From Paenibacillus sp. FSL H7-0331 (GTDB taxonomy: Bacteria > Bacillota > Bacilli > Paenibacillales > NBRC-103111), in contig NZ_MRTH01000012.1 of assembly GCF_001956045.1 (NCBI RefSeq), positions 186,001 through 250,000 of the forward strand: DNA of 64,000 nt. Direction: 5' to 3'. The notes beneath the pieces were generated by a model, which saw nothing but the letters and a program-made list of their open reading frames with translations, was not told the origin of the DNA and ran no database searches. Below, piece after piece: positions 26,815 through 35,299 of this stretch. Made by a program: the position numbers and the translations under genes. The number at the start of each line of letters is the position of its first letter. The first letter of the stretch is position 1.

Positions 26815-28337
26815 TTAAAGGTTTGGAATGAGAATTTCATGTTCCATATTTTATGAAAATCTTTTTCTGCATTATCGACCTCTCTGTATTCGACAGAGGG
26901 GTTATATTTAATTGCGGCAGCAATATGAAGCTGTTTCCCCTCCACCGCTGTCGAGATCGAAGCGATAGCTTGTGTTTCAGAAGCATCCAAAGCGATCGCA
27001 ATTTGCAGTAAAGTGCCCAGCTTGGTGATAACGTCGACATCGGTTTCATGCAAAACATCTTTGTGCTGCTGATAGGTTTGATGAACTTTGCCTTTTGTTT
27101 TGTAAGAAGCGATGCATGCGCATAACAGAATTTCCCGATGGCTCAAGCCATTAAGAGGGGAATGGGCAATCATATAAAAGGAATGCTTGGCGAATTGGTA
27201 ATAATTCATCGACACGCCGATACGGTGCAGCAGAGCCGCTGTATGCAGGCATAGTCGCATTCTGCTGTCATATTGATGAATTCCCTGAAGTGCATCGTAC
27301 AATAGCACAGCATGACCTGCAACCTGCTCCAGATGCTCGATTGGGGCACTTGCGTGCAGTCCGAGCAAATTCGTTGTGCTTTGCCTCAGAATGCTTGACG
27401 CTGTTGACTGTGGGGCTGGCAAATATTTTCCTTGAAAAAGCCCGTCGCGAAGACCTGCGCCGCTAATCACATAATGGCTGCACTTGGCTGCCTGAAAGAT
27501 CGTATCCAAAATAAGCATGCCTGGAATAATAATATCAACACGATCCTTGGACAGTCCGTCTACCTTTTTCCGTTTGTCGGTAGACAGGGACGGCAGCCAC
27601 TTCACCAACTGCTCCATTTCGACAGCTTCCATTTTATAATTATGAGTGCGAGACAAAGAATACTTTCGCTTCTTCTGGCTGATTTTACTCAGGCTGCGAA
27701 TCGTACCGCCCATGCCGACAAGCGGAAGTTGAGGATGCTGCTCAATCCAGGGGTGTTCTGTAATCGCAGTAAGCACCATAAGTCGGATATTTTTGAGCTG
27801 TTCCTCGTTCAAGTTGCCATCCATAGAAAATTTCCTTGCCGTATTGACGGCTCCAAAAGGAAAGGACACGCTTTGTTCCAGCTTGCGATTTCTAAAAAGG
27901 CTGACTTCTGTACTCCCGCCCCCAATATCAACCAATATGCCATCCTCGATATCAAGAGAATTGCTCATCCCGAGAAATCCGATTGTAGCTTCATCCTCTC
28001 CGGACAATAGCTCAACCTCTATTCCGCTTTCTTGCAGCAGTTGATCGATAATTTCTTGGGAATTGGCCGCATTGCGAATAGCTGCTGTAGCTGCTGCGCG
28101 GATCTCAGTGACCTGATTGGTCTGACAGATCTGTTTAAATTGGATTAAAATATCAACGATATCCCGGATATCTGGCGTATGCAGTATTTGATCGGAGCCG
28201 ATCCTTGAACTTAAGCGTGCAGACTGCTTGAACTCGCCGATAACCCGGTGAGCCTGATGGTGGTTGAGTTCGTAAATGGCAAGGCGAATCGAGTTGGAAC
28301 CGATATCAATGATGCCGATTCTGCGATTGTTTCCCAT
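26805..28337 (-). CDS. ppx: Exopolyphosphatase / guanosine pentaphosphatase (Ppx/GppA)
   Basis: A 510-residue ASKHA-fold phosphatase that degrades polyphosphate from its end. Motifs Ile-Asp-Ile-Gly-Ser-Asn-Ser-Ile-Arg-Leu near the N-terminus, Gly-Glu-Asp-Glu-Ala near residue 125 and Asp-Ile-Gly-Gly-Gly-Ser-Thr-Glu near 147 are intact, and a helical HD-like domain follows residue about 310. ATG 28337 is preferred over ATG 28355 because only the former leaves a purine-rich GGGGG upstream. Convergent overlap with ppk (ten bases) means the synthetic and degrading enzymes are transcribed toward one another with possible antisense interference. No Pho box was found on its side. Confidence 0.92.
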   Translation of the reverse strand: MGNNRRIGIIDIGSNSIRLAIYELNHHQAHRVIGEFKQSARLSSRIGSDQILHTPDIRDIVDILIQFKQICQTNQVTEIRAAATAAIRNAANSQEIIDQLLQESGIEVELLSGEDEATIGFLGMSNSLDIEDGILVDIGGGSTEVSLFRNRKLEQSVSFPFGAVNTARKFSMDGNLNEEQLKNIRLMVLTAITEHPWIEQHPQLPLVGMGGTIRSLSKISQKKRKYSLSRTHNYKMEAVEMEQLVKWLPSLSTDKRKKVDGLSKDRVDIIIPGMLILDTIFQAAKCSHYVISGAGLRDGLFQGKYLPAPQSTASSILRQSTTNLLGLHASAPIEHLEQVAGHAVLLYDALQGIHQYDSRMRLCLHTAALLHRIGVSMNYYQFAKHSFYMIAHSPLNGLSHREILLCACIASYKTKGKVHQTYQQHKDVLHETDVDVITKLGTLLQIAIALDASETQAIASISTAVEGKQLHIAAAIKYNPSVEYREVDNAEKDFHKIWNMKFSFQTFNQE

Positions 28338-28546
28338 GATGAGCCCCCATGACATTTTAGTATTGCAAACAAGTTTATTTTACCATCGTTTGCCCTCAGC
28401 GCAAGTTTTTTAAGAACCAGGCCCAAGCCATCCAGCGGAACATCCTGAAGGAATGCAGGCATTGGCATATAGGAGAGTGCGTTCGGGGCTGCCATACAAT
28501 CAATAAGGTACAAGCTGAATACCCTGTATAAAGGAGATGATGCGAG

Positions 28547-29197
28547 GTGAAAGTACAGGATTTTATCAATATACTAGCCCCTATGGCTGTCTCTGAGCAG
28601 AGGCGTACCGGCATTCTGGCCAGTATTACGATTGCACAGGGCGCAATTGAATCGGGATGGGGTGCTGCAGCACCAGGGAATAACCTGTTTGGGATCAAAG
28701 GAAGCGGACAGGAATTCGTGACAACAGAATATACCAATGGTCATTTCGTCAAAATAATTGGCGGTTTCCGGACCTATGATACATGGGAAGGCTCTGTGAT
28801 CGATCATAGCGAATTTTTGATAGCGAACAGCAGGTACAAGGCGTCCGGCTTTTTTGAACGCTGCAAGGAGCTTGATTATATTGGGGCTGCTGGCTGCTTG
28901 CAAAATGCGGGGTATGCGACTGATCCGAAGTATGCGGTAAAATTGATCCAAATCATTCAGGCAAACCGGCTGGACAACTATGATATTTTGGAGGTTGAGG
29001 ACGATATGCCAAAGCTTGATCCAGGTGTGGCACTTACGATGATTAATACGTTTTTAAAGCCTTCATGGGCTGCTGCCGATGCACAGCTCAAGGCCGCTCA
29101 GGATAGCAATAAGGCAGCAGCTTGGAAGGAGCAAAGGGACTATTATGCATGGCTTGCGAACAGCTTGCGGGATGCATCCGGTCTGCCCAGAGAGTAG
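28547..29197 (+). CDS. Glucosaminidase-domain (GH73-like) protein without signal peptide
   Basis: A 216-residue protein. Residues about 5-145 match the bacterial N-acetylglucosaminidase (FlgJ/LytG, GH73) fold: Gln-Gly-Ala-Ile-Glu-Ser-Gly-Trp-Gly carries the catalytic Glu35, and Asn-Asn-Leu-Phe-Gly-Ile-Lys-Gly and Tyr-Ala-Thr-Asp-Pro-Lys-Tyr-Ala are the other hallmarks. Residues 155-216 are an Ala-rich helical tail of unknown role. GTG at 28547 follows AAGGAG at 28531-28536 by ten bases. There is no signal peptide or membrane helix, unlike secreted autolysins; it resembles stand-alone phage-type endolysins or spore-specific hydrolases. No phage genes adjoin it. Confidence 0.82.
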   Translation: MKVQDFINILAPMAVSEQRRTGILASITIAQGAIESGWGAAAPGNNLFGIKGSGQEFVTTEYTNGHFVKIIGGFRTYDTWEGSVIDHSEFLIANSRYKASGFFERCKELDYIGAAGCLQNAGYATDPKYAVKLIQIIQANRLDNYDILEVEDDMPKLDPGVALTMINTFLKPSWAAADAQLKAAQDSNKAAAWKEQRDYYAWLANSLRDASGLPRE

Positions 29198-29221
29198 ATC
29201 AGCAAGTTTACACATAACAAT

Positions 29222-29255
29222 GCCCTCTTTCCTTGTTAGGATTGAGGGCGATTTA
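29222..29255. terminator. Hairpin between the glucosaminidase and SASP genes
   Basis: GCCCTC at 29222-29227 pairs with GAGGGC at 29244-29249, with an inner CCT/AGG pair, followed by a short AT-rich tail. It lies between convergent genes and may terminate either; the T-tract is weak on both strands. Confidence 0.5.
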
Positions 29256-29270
29256 TTGCATGCTATAGAA

Positions 29271-29495
29271 TTAGAAGCGGTTACCCGAAATTTGCTGCTC
29301 CGCGATTTGAACCAACCGCCGAACCATATGGCCGCCGATCGCTCCCGTATCACGAGTAGCCATGTAGCCATAATAACCGTCTGCTGGAATTTGAATTCCC
29401 AGCTCTTGTGCGACCTCATATTTCAATTGTTCCAATGCCTGTGCTGCTTGCTGCACAACTAACTGATTGCTGCTTCTCGACTGACCTGTTGCCAT
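29271..29495 (-). CDS. Small acid-soluble spore protein, alpha/beta type
   Basis: A 74-residue DNA-binding spore protein that coats and protects spore DNA. It has the GPR protease cleavage region (Lys-Tyr-Glu-Val-Ala-Gln-Glu-Leu-Gly-Ile) and the conserved Asp-Gly-Tyr-Tyr-Gly ... Thr-Arg-Asp-Thr-Gly-Ala-Ile-Gly-Gly-His-Met-Val-Arg-Arg-Leu core. AGGAGGGC precedes the ATG on the minus strand. Its upstream region holds a sigma-G-like promoter, and it is divergent from an ATP-dependent DNA ligase. Confidence 0.93.
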   Translation of the reverse strand: MATGQSRSSNQLVVQQAAQALEQLKYEVAQELGIQIPADGYYGYMATRDTGAIGGHMVRRLVQIAEQQISGNRF

Positions 29496-29527
29496 GTTAA
29501 GCCCTCCTTTAAATTTTCAACTAAATC

Positions 29528-29558
29528 TATATTCCCCCATCATTTCCCTGATTATTCA
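29528..29558 (-). promoter_or_regulatory. Candidate forespore (sigma-G) promoter of the SASP gene
   Basis: On the minus strand TGAATA (29558-29553) matches the sigma-G -35; 18 bases later GAATATA (29534-29528) is a partial match to the -10 CATNNTA. Spacing and position before the SASP gene are right. Confidence 0.5.
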
Positions 29559-29598
29559 TACCTATCAGACATGGTAAAATCGTAACAGGGTGATGCTA

Positions 29599-30456
29599 AT
29601 GTTTATCGCGCCAATGCTACTAAACTCCCGCGAGAAACCTTTTTCTGATCAGGCTTATTTATTTGAGCCGAAAATTGACGGACACCGATTGATACTATCA
29701 AAGAGTGGGGAAGAGACCCGTCTATTTACAGAACATCAAAATGAATGCACTTCACAGTATCCCGAGCTATGGGACGTCCCGATTGAGGGCGATGTGGTCC
29801 TTGATGGGGAGGTCTGCTATAGAGATCCGGAATCCGAACAATTTAATTTTGAGTTGGTCATGGAGCGGCTTCAAGTAACAAATAAAACTAAAATTCAGGC
29901 TTTCAGAAATCAAAGTCCAGTTAGCTACGTAGTTTGGGATATTCTTGTTCACAAAGGTCGAGATCTTCGACAGCTTTCCTTGATGAAGCGCCGTTCCATC
30001 CTGGAATCAGTTCTATTACCGAATGATTATTTTAGTGTGGTTAATCAGATTGAAGAACGCGGTGAGGACTTATATGAATCGATTGTAGAGAAGTCGATGG
30101 AAGGCATTGTGGCTAAACGGAAAAGCAGCGTCTATGTGTCGCGGCGGTCCCACGATTGGCTGGCAATCATGAATTATCAATATACGGATGTGTATGTGGC
30201 AGGTTATCGTAAAGATGAGTTTGGCTGGCTTGTCCACGTGAAGGAGAATGGGAAAATGCGACCCGCAGGCATCATTGAGCAGGGAGTGAGTCCATCTCAT
30301 AAAAAAGCTTTTGATACTATCAGCAAGAAGCTGGAGAACGGTGAAGATCAAAACTTTGTTTATTTAGATCCACGTATTCAAGTTAAAGTTCAATTTAGCA
30401 GCTGGACGCGTCATGGGATGCTCAGAGCACCGAGCTTTGTGGATTTTATAGTGTGA
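29599..30456 (+). CDS. ATP-dependent DNA ligase (LigD ligase-domain type)
   Basis: A 285-residue minimal ligase. The nucleotidyltransferase domain has motif I Glu-Pro-Lys-Ile-Asp-Gly-His-Arg with Lys25 as the likely AMP-accepting lysine, Leu-Asp-Gly-Glu-Val (motif III) and Glu-Gly-Ile-Val-Ala-Lys-Arg (motif IV); an OB domain follows residue about 190. There are no polymerase or nuclease domains as in full LigD, and no Ku gene nearby. Such ligases act in break repair; in B. subtilis LigD and Ku are spore-specific. ATG 29599 follows AGGGTGA; in-frame GTG 29590 and ATG 29593 are alternatives. A CATGGTA at 29570-29576 fits a sigma-G -10, but no well-spaced -35 is seen. Confidence 0.85.
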   Translation: MFIAPMLLNSREKPFSDQAYLFEPKIDGHRLILSKSGEETRLFTEHQNECTSQYPELWDVPIEGDVVLDGEVCYRDPESEQFNFELVMERLQVTNKTKIQAFRNQSPVSYVVWDILVHKGRDLRQLSLMKRRSILESVLLPNDYFSVVNQIEERGEDLYESIVEKSMEGIVAKRKSSVYVSRRSHDWLAIMNYQYTDVYVAGYRKDEFGWLVHVKENGKMRPAGIIEQGVSPSHKKAFDTISKKLENGEDQNFVYLDPRIQVKVQFSSWTRHGMLRAPSFVDFIV

Positions 30457-30458
30457 AT

Positions 30459-30498
30459 GGAAGCTCCGGGACAGCTGCCCGGGGCTTCTTGGTTTTTA
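30459..30498 (+). terminator. DNA ligase terminator
   Basis: GGAAGCTCCGGG at 30459-30470 pairs with CCCGGGGCTTC at 30478-30488 (one wobble), followed by TTGGTTTTTAA. Confidence 0.85.
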
Positions 30499-30532
30499 AT
30501 TTATCGAGAGATAGCATAAGTTTATTGTACCG

Positions 30533-30547
30533 ATAATGAACTTTTAT
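30533..30547 (+). promoter_or_regulatory. CcpC-like dyad upstream of citZ
   Basis: ATAA-N7-TTAT occurs at 30533-30547, matching the dyad reported for CcpC binding at citZ and citB promoters in Bacillus. It lies 165 bp before the citZ start. No promoter hexamers are obvious next to it and no ccpC gene is visible in the window, so the assignment is tentative. Confidence 0.4.
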
Positions 30548-30711
30548 GTGTGTATTTGTTCACATTGCTTGGTAAATCATTTATAGTAGAATAGTAAGAT
30601 TGATGAGAATGGCCATCCTGCGCTCAAGTTGCAATAGGATATGTGTTATGTGATATAGTTATCTATATCGTTATGTATAGGTTTTGAATTGAACGTAAAG
30701 GAGAGATTGCT

Positions 30712-31824
30712 TTGACTGCTACCAAAGGATTGGAAGGTATTGTCGCAACAACATCCTCAATCAGCTCCATCATTGATGGTGTCCTTACTTATCGGGGGAT
30801 CGACATCGATGATTTGGCCGAGAATGCTACATTTGAAGAGGTTGCGTATTTACTCTGGTATGGTAAATTACCGAATGCTTCTGAGTTAGCGCAATTAATC
30901 GCAGATTTTAATAAGTTTGCACCCATCCCTGCTCAGGTTATCGAGCAACTGAAGCTTTATCCGAAGGAAGCCAATTCAATGGCAGCACTTCGTTCAGCGG
31001 TTTCCTGTTTGGCTTTGTACGATGAAGAAGCCAACGATATGTCACCTGAGTCGAATTTGCGTAAAGCCATCAAGCTGCAAGCGCAGATTCCGACAATCAT
31101 CGCTGCTTTTGCCCGTATTCGTGAAGGTAAGGAGCCTGTTGCGCCTAAACAGAGCCAATCCATCGCGGAGAGCTTTTTGTACATGCTGATTGGTACAGAA
31201 CCAGATAAAGTAGCCATTCAGGCATTGGACACGGCGTTGGTGCTTCATGCTGACCATGAATTGAACGCTTCAACTTTTGCCGCTCGTGTTACTGTTGCGA
31301 CATTATCGGATATTTATTCCGGTGTAACTTCAGCAATCGGTGCATTGAAGGGGCCTCTTCATGGTGGTGCAAACGAAGCTGTAATGGCGATGCTCGAAGA
31401 CATTGATTCGCTTGACAACGTAGACAGCTATGTTCATGACAAGCTGAACAACAAGCAGAAGATCATGGGCTTTGGACACCGCGTTTACAAAAATGGCGAT
31501 CCACGTGCCAAGCATTTGCAAAAAATGTCTCAGGAGCTGGGCAAAATTACTGGTAACCTGAAGTGGTACGAAATGTCGATCAAGATCGAAGATATTGTCA
31601 CTGGCGAGAAGGGCTTGAAGCCGAATGTTGATTTTTACTCAGCATCCGTATATACTTCCCTGGAAATTCCTCGTGACTTGTTTACACCGATCTTTGCGAT
31701 CAGCCGTGCATCCGGATGGACCGCGCACATTTTGGAGCAATACGAGAATAATCGTTTGATCCGTCCGCGTGCTGAATACAATGGTCCTGTGAGCCAAAAG
31801 TATATTGCAATCGAAAATCGTTAA
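30712..31824 (+). CDS. citZ: Citrate synthase
   Basis: A 370-residue enzyme that condenses oxaloacetate and acetyl-CoA. The catalytic triad is visible: His217 in Pro-Leu-His-Gly-Gly-Ala, His256 in Gly-Phe-Gly-His-Arg-Val-Tyr and Asp307 in Asn-Val-Asp-Phe-Tyr. Length fits the short Gram-positive type II dimer. The start is TTG, 7 bases after AAAGGAGAG. First gene of a citZ-icd-mdh cluster as in B. subtilis. Confidence 0.95.
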   Translation: MTATKGLEGIVATTSSISSIIDGVLTYRGIDIDDLAENATFEEVAYLLWYGKLPNASELAQLIADFNKFAPIPAQVIEQLKLYPKEANSMAALRSAVSCLALYDEEANDMSPESNLRKAIKLQAQIPTIIAAFARIREGKEPVAPKQSQSIAESFLYMLIGTEPDKVAIQALDTALVLHADHELNASTFAARVTVATLSDIYSGVTSAIGALKGPLHGGANEAVMAMLEDIDSLDNVDSYVHDKLNNKQKIMGFGHRVYKNGDPRAKHLQKMSQELGKITGNLKWYEMSIKIEDIVTGEKGLKPNVDFYSASVYTSLEIPRDLFTPIFAISRASGWTAHILEQYENNRLIRPRAEYNGPVSQKYIAIENR

Positions 31825-31863
31825 TCTTTTGATCGACCGAATTACTGCAATCAACGGGTTGTT

Positions 31864-31906
31864 ACTGCTGTTCTGTCCTATTCGTGTGAATCAGGACAAG
31901 CGCAGT
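31864..31906 (+). other. Large imperfect hairpin between citZ and icd
   Basis: ACTGC/GCAGT, TGTCCT/AGGACA and ATTC/GAAT form three stacked stems around a GTGT loop, with small internal loops. There is no T-tract, so it may be a processing or stability element dividing citZ and icd expression rather than a terminator. Confidence 0.5.
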
Positions 31907-31962
31907 AGCTCCCGTTCAATTTTGTGTAATTATGCACCTATTCTAAGGAGGAACTAATACCC

Positions 31963-33261
31963 ATGGCTAAATTCGAAAAATACGCATTACCAACTGAAGG
32001 CGAAAAAATTACTATCGTTGATGGTGTTCTAAATGTACCTAACAACCCGATCATCCCTTTCATCGAAGGCGATGGCACAGGTCCTGATATTTGGGCTGCT
32101 TCCAAGCGCGTATTGGATGCTGCAGTTGAGAAAGCATATAATGGCGAGAAAAAAATCGCTTGGTATGAAGTATTTGCTGGTCAAAAAGCATTCGATAAAT
32201 TTGAAAGCTGGTTGCCTAACGATACTTTAACAGCAATTCGTGAATACATAGTGGCTATTAAAGGGCCATTAACGACTCCGGTTGGCGGCGGTATCCGTTC
32301 TTTGAACGTTGCACTTCGTCAAGAATTGGATCTGTATGTATGCTCCCGTCCAGTTCGTTATTTCACAGGCGTACCGTCCCCGGTTAAACGTCCTGAGCTA
32401 GTAGATATGATCATTTTCCGTGAAAATACTGAAGATATTTATGCTGGTATCGAGTGGGAAGCCGGTTCTGCTGAAGTGAAAAAAGTGATCGATTTCTTGC
32501 AAAACGAAATGGGCGTTAAAAACATTCGCTTCCCGGAAACTTCCGGTATCGGTGTAAAACCTGTTTCCTCCGAAGGTACAGAGCGTTTGGTGCGCGGCGC
32601 TATCGAGTACGCAATCAAACACAAACGCAAAACTTTGACATTGGTACACAAAGGCAACATCATGAAATACACAGAAGGCGCGTTCAAAAACTGGGGTTAT
32701 GAGCTGGCTGAAAAAGAATTTGGTGATCAAACCTTCACTTGGAATCAATACGACAGAATTAAAGCAGAAAAAGGTACGGACGCTGCTAACCAGGCACAAA
32801 AAGAAGCAGAAGCTGCTGGCAAAATCATCGTTAAAGATGCTATCGCTGACATCGCTCTTCAACAAGTATTGACTCGTCCTACTGATTTTGACGTTATCGC
32901 AACATTGAACCTGAACGGTGACTACCTGTCCGATGCTTTGGCAGCACAAGTTGGCGGAATCGGTATTGCTCCAGGAGCTAATATCAACTATGTAACTGGG
33001 CATGCTATCTTTGAAGCGACACATGGTACAGCTCCTAAATATGCTGGCTTGGACGTTGTTAACCCAGGTTCCGTTATTTTGTCCGGCGTTATGATGCTTG
33101 AGCACTTGGGCTGGTTGGAAGCAGCTGAGCTGATCTACAAAGGCATGGAAACTTCGATTCACAACAAAACCGTTACTTATGACTTCGCACGTTTGATGGA
33201 AGGCGCAACTGAAGTGAAATGCTCCGAGTTCGCTAACCAAATCATTAAACATATGGCCTAA
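31963..33261 (+). CDS. icd: NADP-dependent isocitrate dehydrogenase
   Basis: A 432-residue enzyme oxidatively decarboxylating isocitrate to 2-oxoglutarate. Motifs include [28 protein letters not shown] (substrate loop), [10 protein letters not shown] and Asn-Leu-Asn-Gly-Asp-Tyr-Leu-Ser-Asp. The C-terminal Thr-His-Gly-Thr-Ala-Pro-Lys-Tyr pattern is that of NADP-type enzymes. CTAAGGAGG precedes the ATG. An 800-bp tract separates it from mdh. Confidence 0.96.
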   Translation: MAKFEKYALPTEGEKITIVDGVLNVPNNPIIPFIEGDGTGPDIWAASKRVLDAAVEKAYNGEKKIAWYEVFAGQKAFDKFESWLPNDTLTAIREYIVAIKGPLTTPVGGGIRSLNVALRQELDLYVCSRPVRYFTGVPSPVKRPELVDMIIFRENTEDIYAGIEWEAGSAEVKKVIDFLQNEMGVKNIRFPETSGIGVKPVSSEGTERLVRGAIEYAIKHKRKTLTLVHKGNIMKYTEGAFKNWGYELAEKEFGDQTFTWNQYDRIKAEKGTDAANQAQKEAEAAGKIIVKDAIADIALQQVLTRPTDFDVIATLNLNGDYLSDALAAQVGGIGIAPGANINYVTGHAIFEATHGTAPKYAGLDVVNPGSVILSGVMMLEHLGWLEAAELIYKGMETSIHNKTVTYDFARLMEGATEVKCSEFANQIIKHMA

Positions 33262-34063
33262 GAGGGAACATCCCCCTAAATCCCCCTTTGTAAGGGGGAC
33301 CCCAGGGGTTTCGCCCCCTGGACGACGATAGAGCATCTTTCTGCGAGTGATCTCGGGGATTGGGTGTTCTTGAGCGTCTGGGGTACATGGAACGCGACTG
33401 TCAGCAGCAAGATTCGTTACACGAAGCTTGCTGCTGACTCGCTATCATGCGGGAGTTCGTTGTGGAGAAAGTTGAGGTGTTGGGAACGCGACCGTCTGTG
33501 TTGGCTTTGCTGCGCAAAGCATCCCACAGACACGCTTCCAAGCGCCGCGGCTTCTCGAAGGTAGTTTAGCTGTGAAACACGTTCGTCAATGAGAGCTTCA
33601 GCTTTGCGAAGCATCGCATTGACGAACTTCCATTTCATGCTCCTACAGAATTGATGTGTGTGGCTTTTAGGTGCTTGGCTAGTTATAGCTTTGATCTGGA
33701 TTTGCTAATGACTTTGTTACGCCTGGGGTATAATTGAGGCGAATCTTTCTACACTCAACGAGTGAAAAGGTTGATGGACTTTGTGAACTTGACTTAACTC
33801 CAAATCGTGCGATAAGGAGTTAGGGATTGTGCCTTAGAGTTTACGCGCCGCCTTTGAAACTGTGTTCCCACCGCTTCATCTAATAATAAGAACACAGTTT
33901 CAACAGCTAAGAGTTTGCGCAGCAAACTTGCTACGGAAGCATATGCTTGGAGGCACATCCCTAAAACCTGAAAGCCTACTTTTGGACGTTATGACCTTAA
34001 TCACTAAATCTTTAATCTTTAACCTCGCACTCCCAAATAAACCATTTCAGGAGGCTAACTATT
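33262..34063. other. 802-bp gene-free tract rich in palindromes between icd and mdh
   Basis: No reading frame here has a ribosome binding site and recognisable product. At least eight inverted repeats are present: CCCCCTT/AAGGGGG (33282-33298), CCAGGGG/CCCCTGG (33302-33321), GTCAGCAGCAAG (33400) with CTTGCTGCTGAC (33427), GTCTGTG (33494) with CACAGAC (33525) enclosing GCTTTGC/GCAAAGC, GTTCGTCAATG (33581) with CATTGACGAAC (33617), TAACTCC (33795) with GGAGTTA (33816), GAAACTGTGTTC (33856) with GAACACAGTTTC (33890), and GTTTGC/GCAAAC (33913-33927). A TATAAT at 33729-33734 may be the -10 of an mdh promoter. Confidence 0.8.
33389..33496 (+). repeat. Direct repeat of GGAACGCGACYGTC
   Basis: The 14-base module GGAACGCGAC(T/C)GTC occurs at 33389-33402 and 33483-33496, each copy leading directly into the 5' arm of a large palindrome. 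This suggests two members of one palindromic element family. Confidence 0.6.
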
Positions 34064-35005
34064 ATGGCAATTCAACGTAAAAAAATTACCGTTGTAGGCG
34101 CAGGTTTCACAGGGGCAACAACTGCATTCTTGGCAGCACAGAAAGAACTGGGAGACGTCGTACTGCTGGACATCCCGCAATTAGAAAACCCGACAAAGGG
34201 TAAAGCTTTGGATATGCTCGAAGCTTCCCCGGTTCAAGGCTTTGACAGCAACATCGTAGGCACTTCCAACTACGACGATACAGCGAACTCCGATATCGTA
34301 ATCATCACAGCAGGTATTGCTCGTAAACCAGGTATGAGCCGTGATGACCTTGTTAACACCAATGCAGGTATCGTAAGATCCGTTTGTGAAAATGTAAAAA
34401 GAACGAGTCCTAACTCCATCGTCATCATTTTGAGCAACCCGGTTGATGCTATGACATATGTAGCTTACGAGGCTTTGGGTTTCCCGAAAAACCGCGTAAT
34501 CGGTCAATCCGGCGTATTGGATACAGCTCGTTACTGCACATTTATCGCACAAGAATTGAACGTATCGGTTGAAGATGTTCGCGGCTTCGTATTGGGCGGC
34601 CACGGCGACGATATGGTTCCATTGGTTCGTTACTCCAACGTAGGCGGTATTCCGATCGAGAAGCTGATTCCTGCTGATCGTATCGAAGCTATTGTACAGC
34701 GTACACGTACAGGCGGCGGTGAGATCGTGAACCTGTTGGGTAACGGCAGCGCGTACTACGCACCTGCAGCTTCCCTGGTTCAAATGGCTGAAGCGATCAT
34801 CAAGGACAAAAAACGTATCATTCCTGCTATTGCCTTACTGCAAGGCGAATATGGCTATGACAACCTGTTCATGGGCGTACCTACCTTGTTGGGTGGCGAT
34901 GGCATCGAGAAGATTTTCGAATTGGAGCTTCTGCCTGAAGAAAAGACAGCTCTTGATAAATCCGCAGATTCCGTTCGTAACGTAATCAAAGTGGTATCTG
35001 CTTAA
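34064..35005 (+). CDS. mdh: Malate dehydrogenase
   Basis: A 313-residue LDH-like malate dehydrogenase interconverting malate and oxaloacetate. The NAD site Val-Gly-Ala-Gly-Phe-Thr-Gly-Ala-Thr, the substrate loop [17 protein letters not shown] and the catalytic histidine in Gly-Gly-His-Gly-Asp-Asp-Met-Val-Pro are present; the Arg after Ile-Ala and the His-Gly-Asp pattern are those of MDH rather than LDH. CAGGAGG precedes the ATG. It ends in a strong terminator. Confidence 0.96.
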   Translation: MAIQRKKITVVGAGFTGATTAFLAAQKELGDVVLLDIPQLENPTKGKALDMLEASPVQGFDSNIVGTSNYDDTANSDIVIITAGIARKPGMSRDDLVNTNAGIVRSVCENVKRTSPNSIVIILSNPVDAMTYVAYEALGFPKNRVIGQSGVLDTARYCTFIAQELNVSVEDVRGFVLGGHGDDMVPLVRYSNVGGIPIEKLIPADRIEAIVQRTRTGGGEIVNLLGNGSAYYAPAASLVQMAEAIIKDKKRIIPAIALLQGEYGYDNLFMGVPTLLGGDGIEKIFELELLPEEKTALDKSADSVRNVIKVVSA

Positions 35006-35037
35006 TTTTCATGGATGATGAATAACACTTAACACAG

Positions 35038-35079
35038 CAAGCTGGCTCCGATATTTAATCGGAATCAGCTTGTTTTTTT
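35038..35079 (+). terminator. mdh terminator
   Basis: CAAGCTG at 35038-35044 pairs with CAGCTTG at 35066-35072, with inner TCCGAT/AATCGGA pairing, followed by seven T. Confidence 0.93.
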
Positions 35080-35299
35080 GTGCTTTAACTGGATGCAGGC
35101 TTGCGATGATGGTGAGAAATACTGCATTGACATAACAGGTAAGGTAATCTATATTTAAAATACACTAAACATATCGGATTAGTTATTTTATAATGAAATA
35201 ACTGGAGATGCATCATTCCTCTATTGGAGGTGGATGTATCTCTGTTTATTTTTGGGGAAGACCGCTCTATAGGCTCGGTATTAAGAAAGGGGACTAGCT

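Noticed and set aside
32398..33336. A 312-codon open frame on the minus strand opposite icd
   Set aside because: It is fully antisense to a well-conserved gene, has no ribosome binding site and no recognisable motif; long antisense frames are common in strongly coding DNA.
33862..34080. A 72-codon frame just before mdh
   Set aside because: It lies across a palindrome and ends inside mdh; no ribosome binding site and no conserved features.
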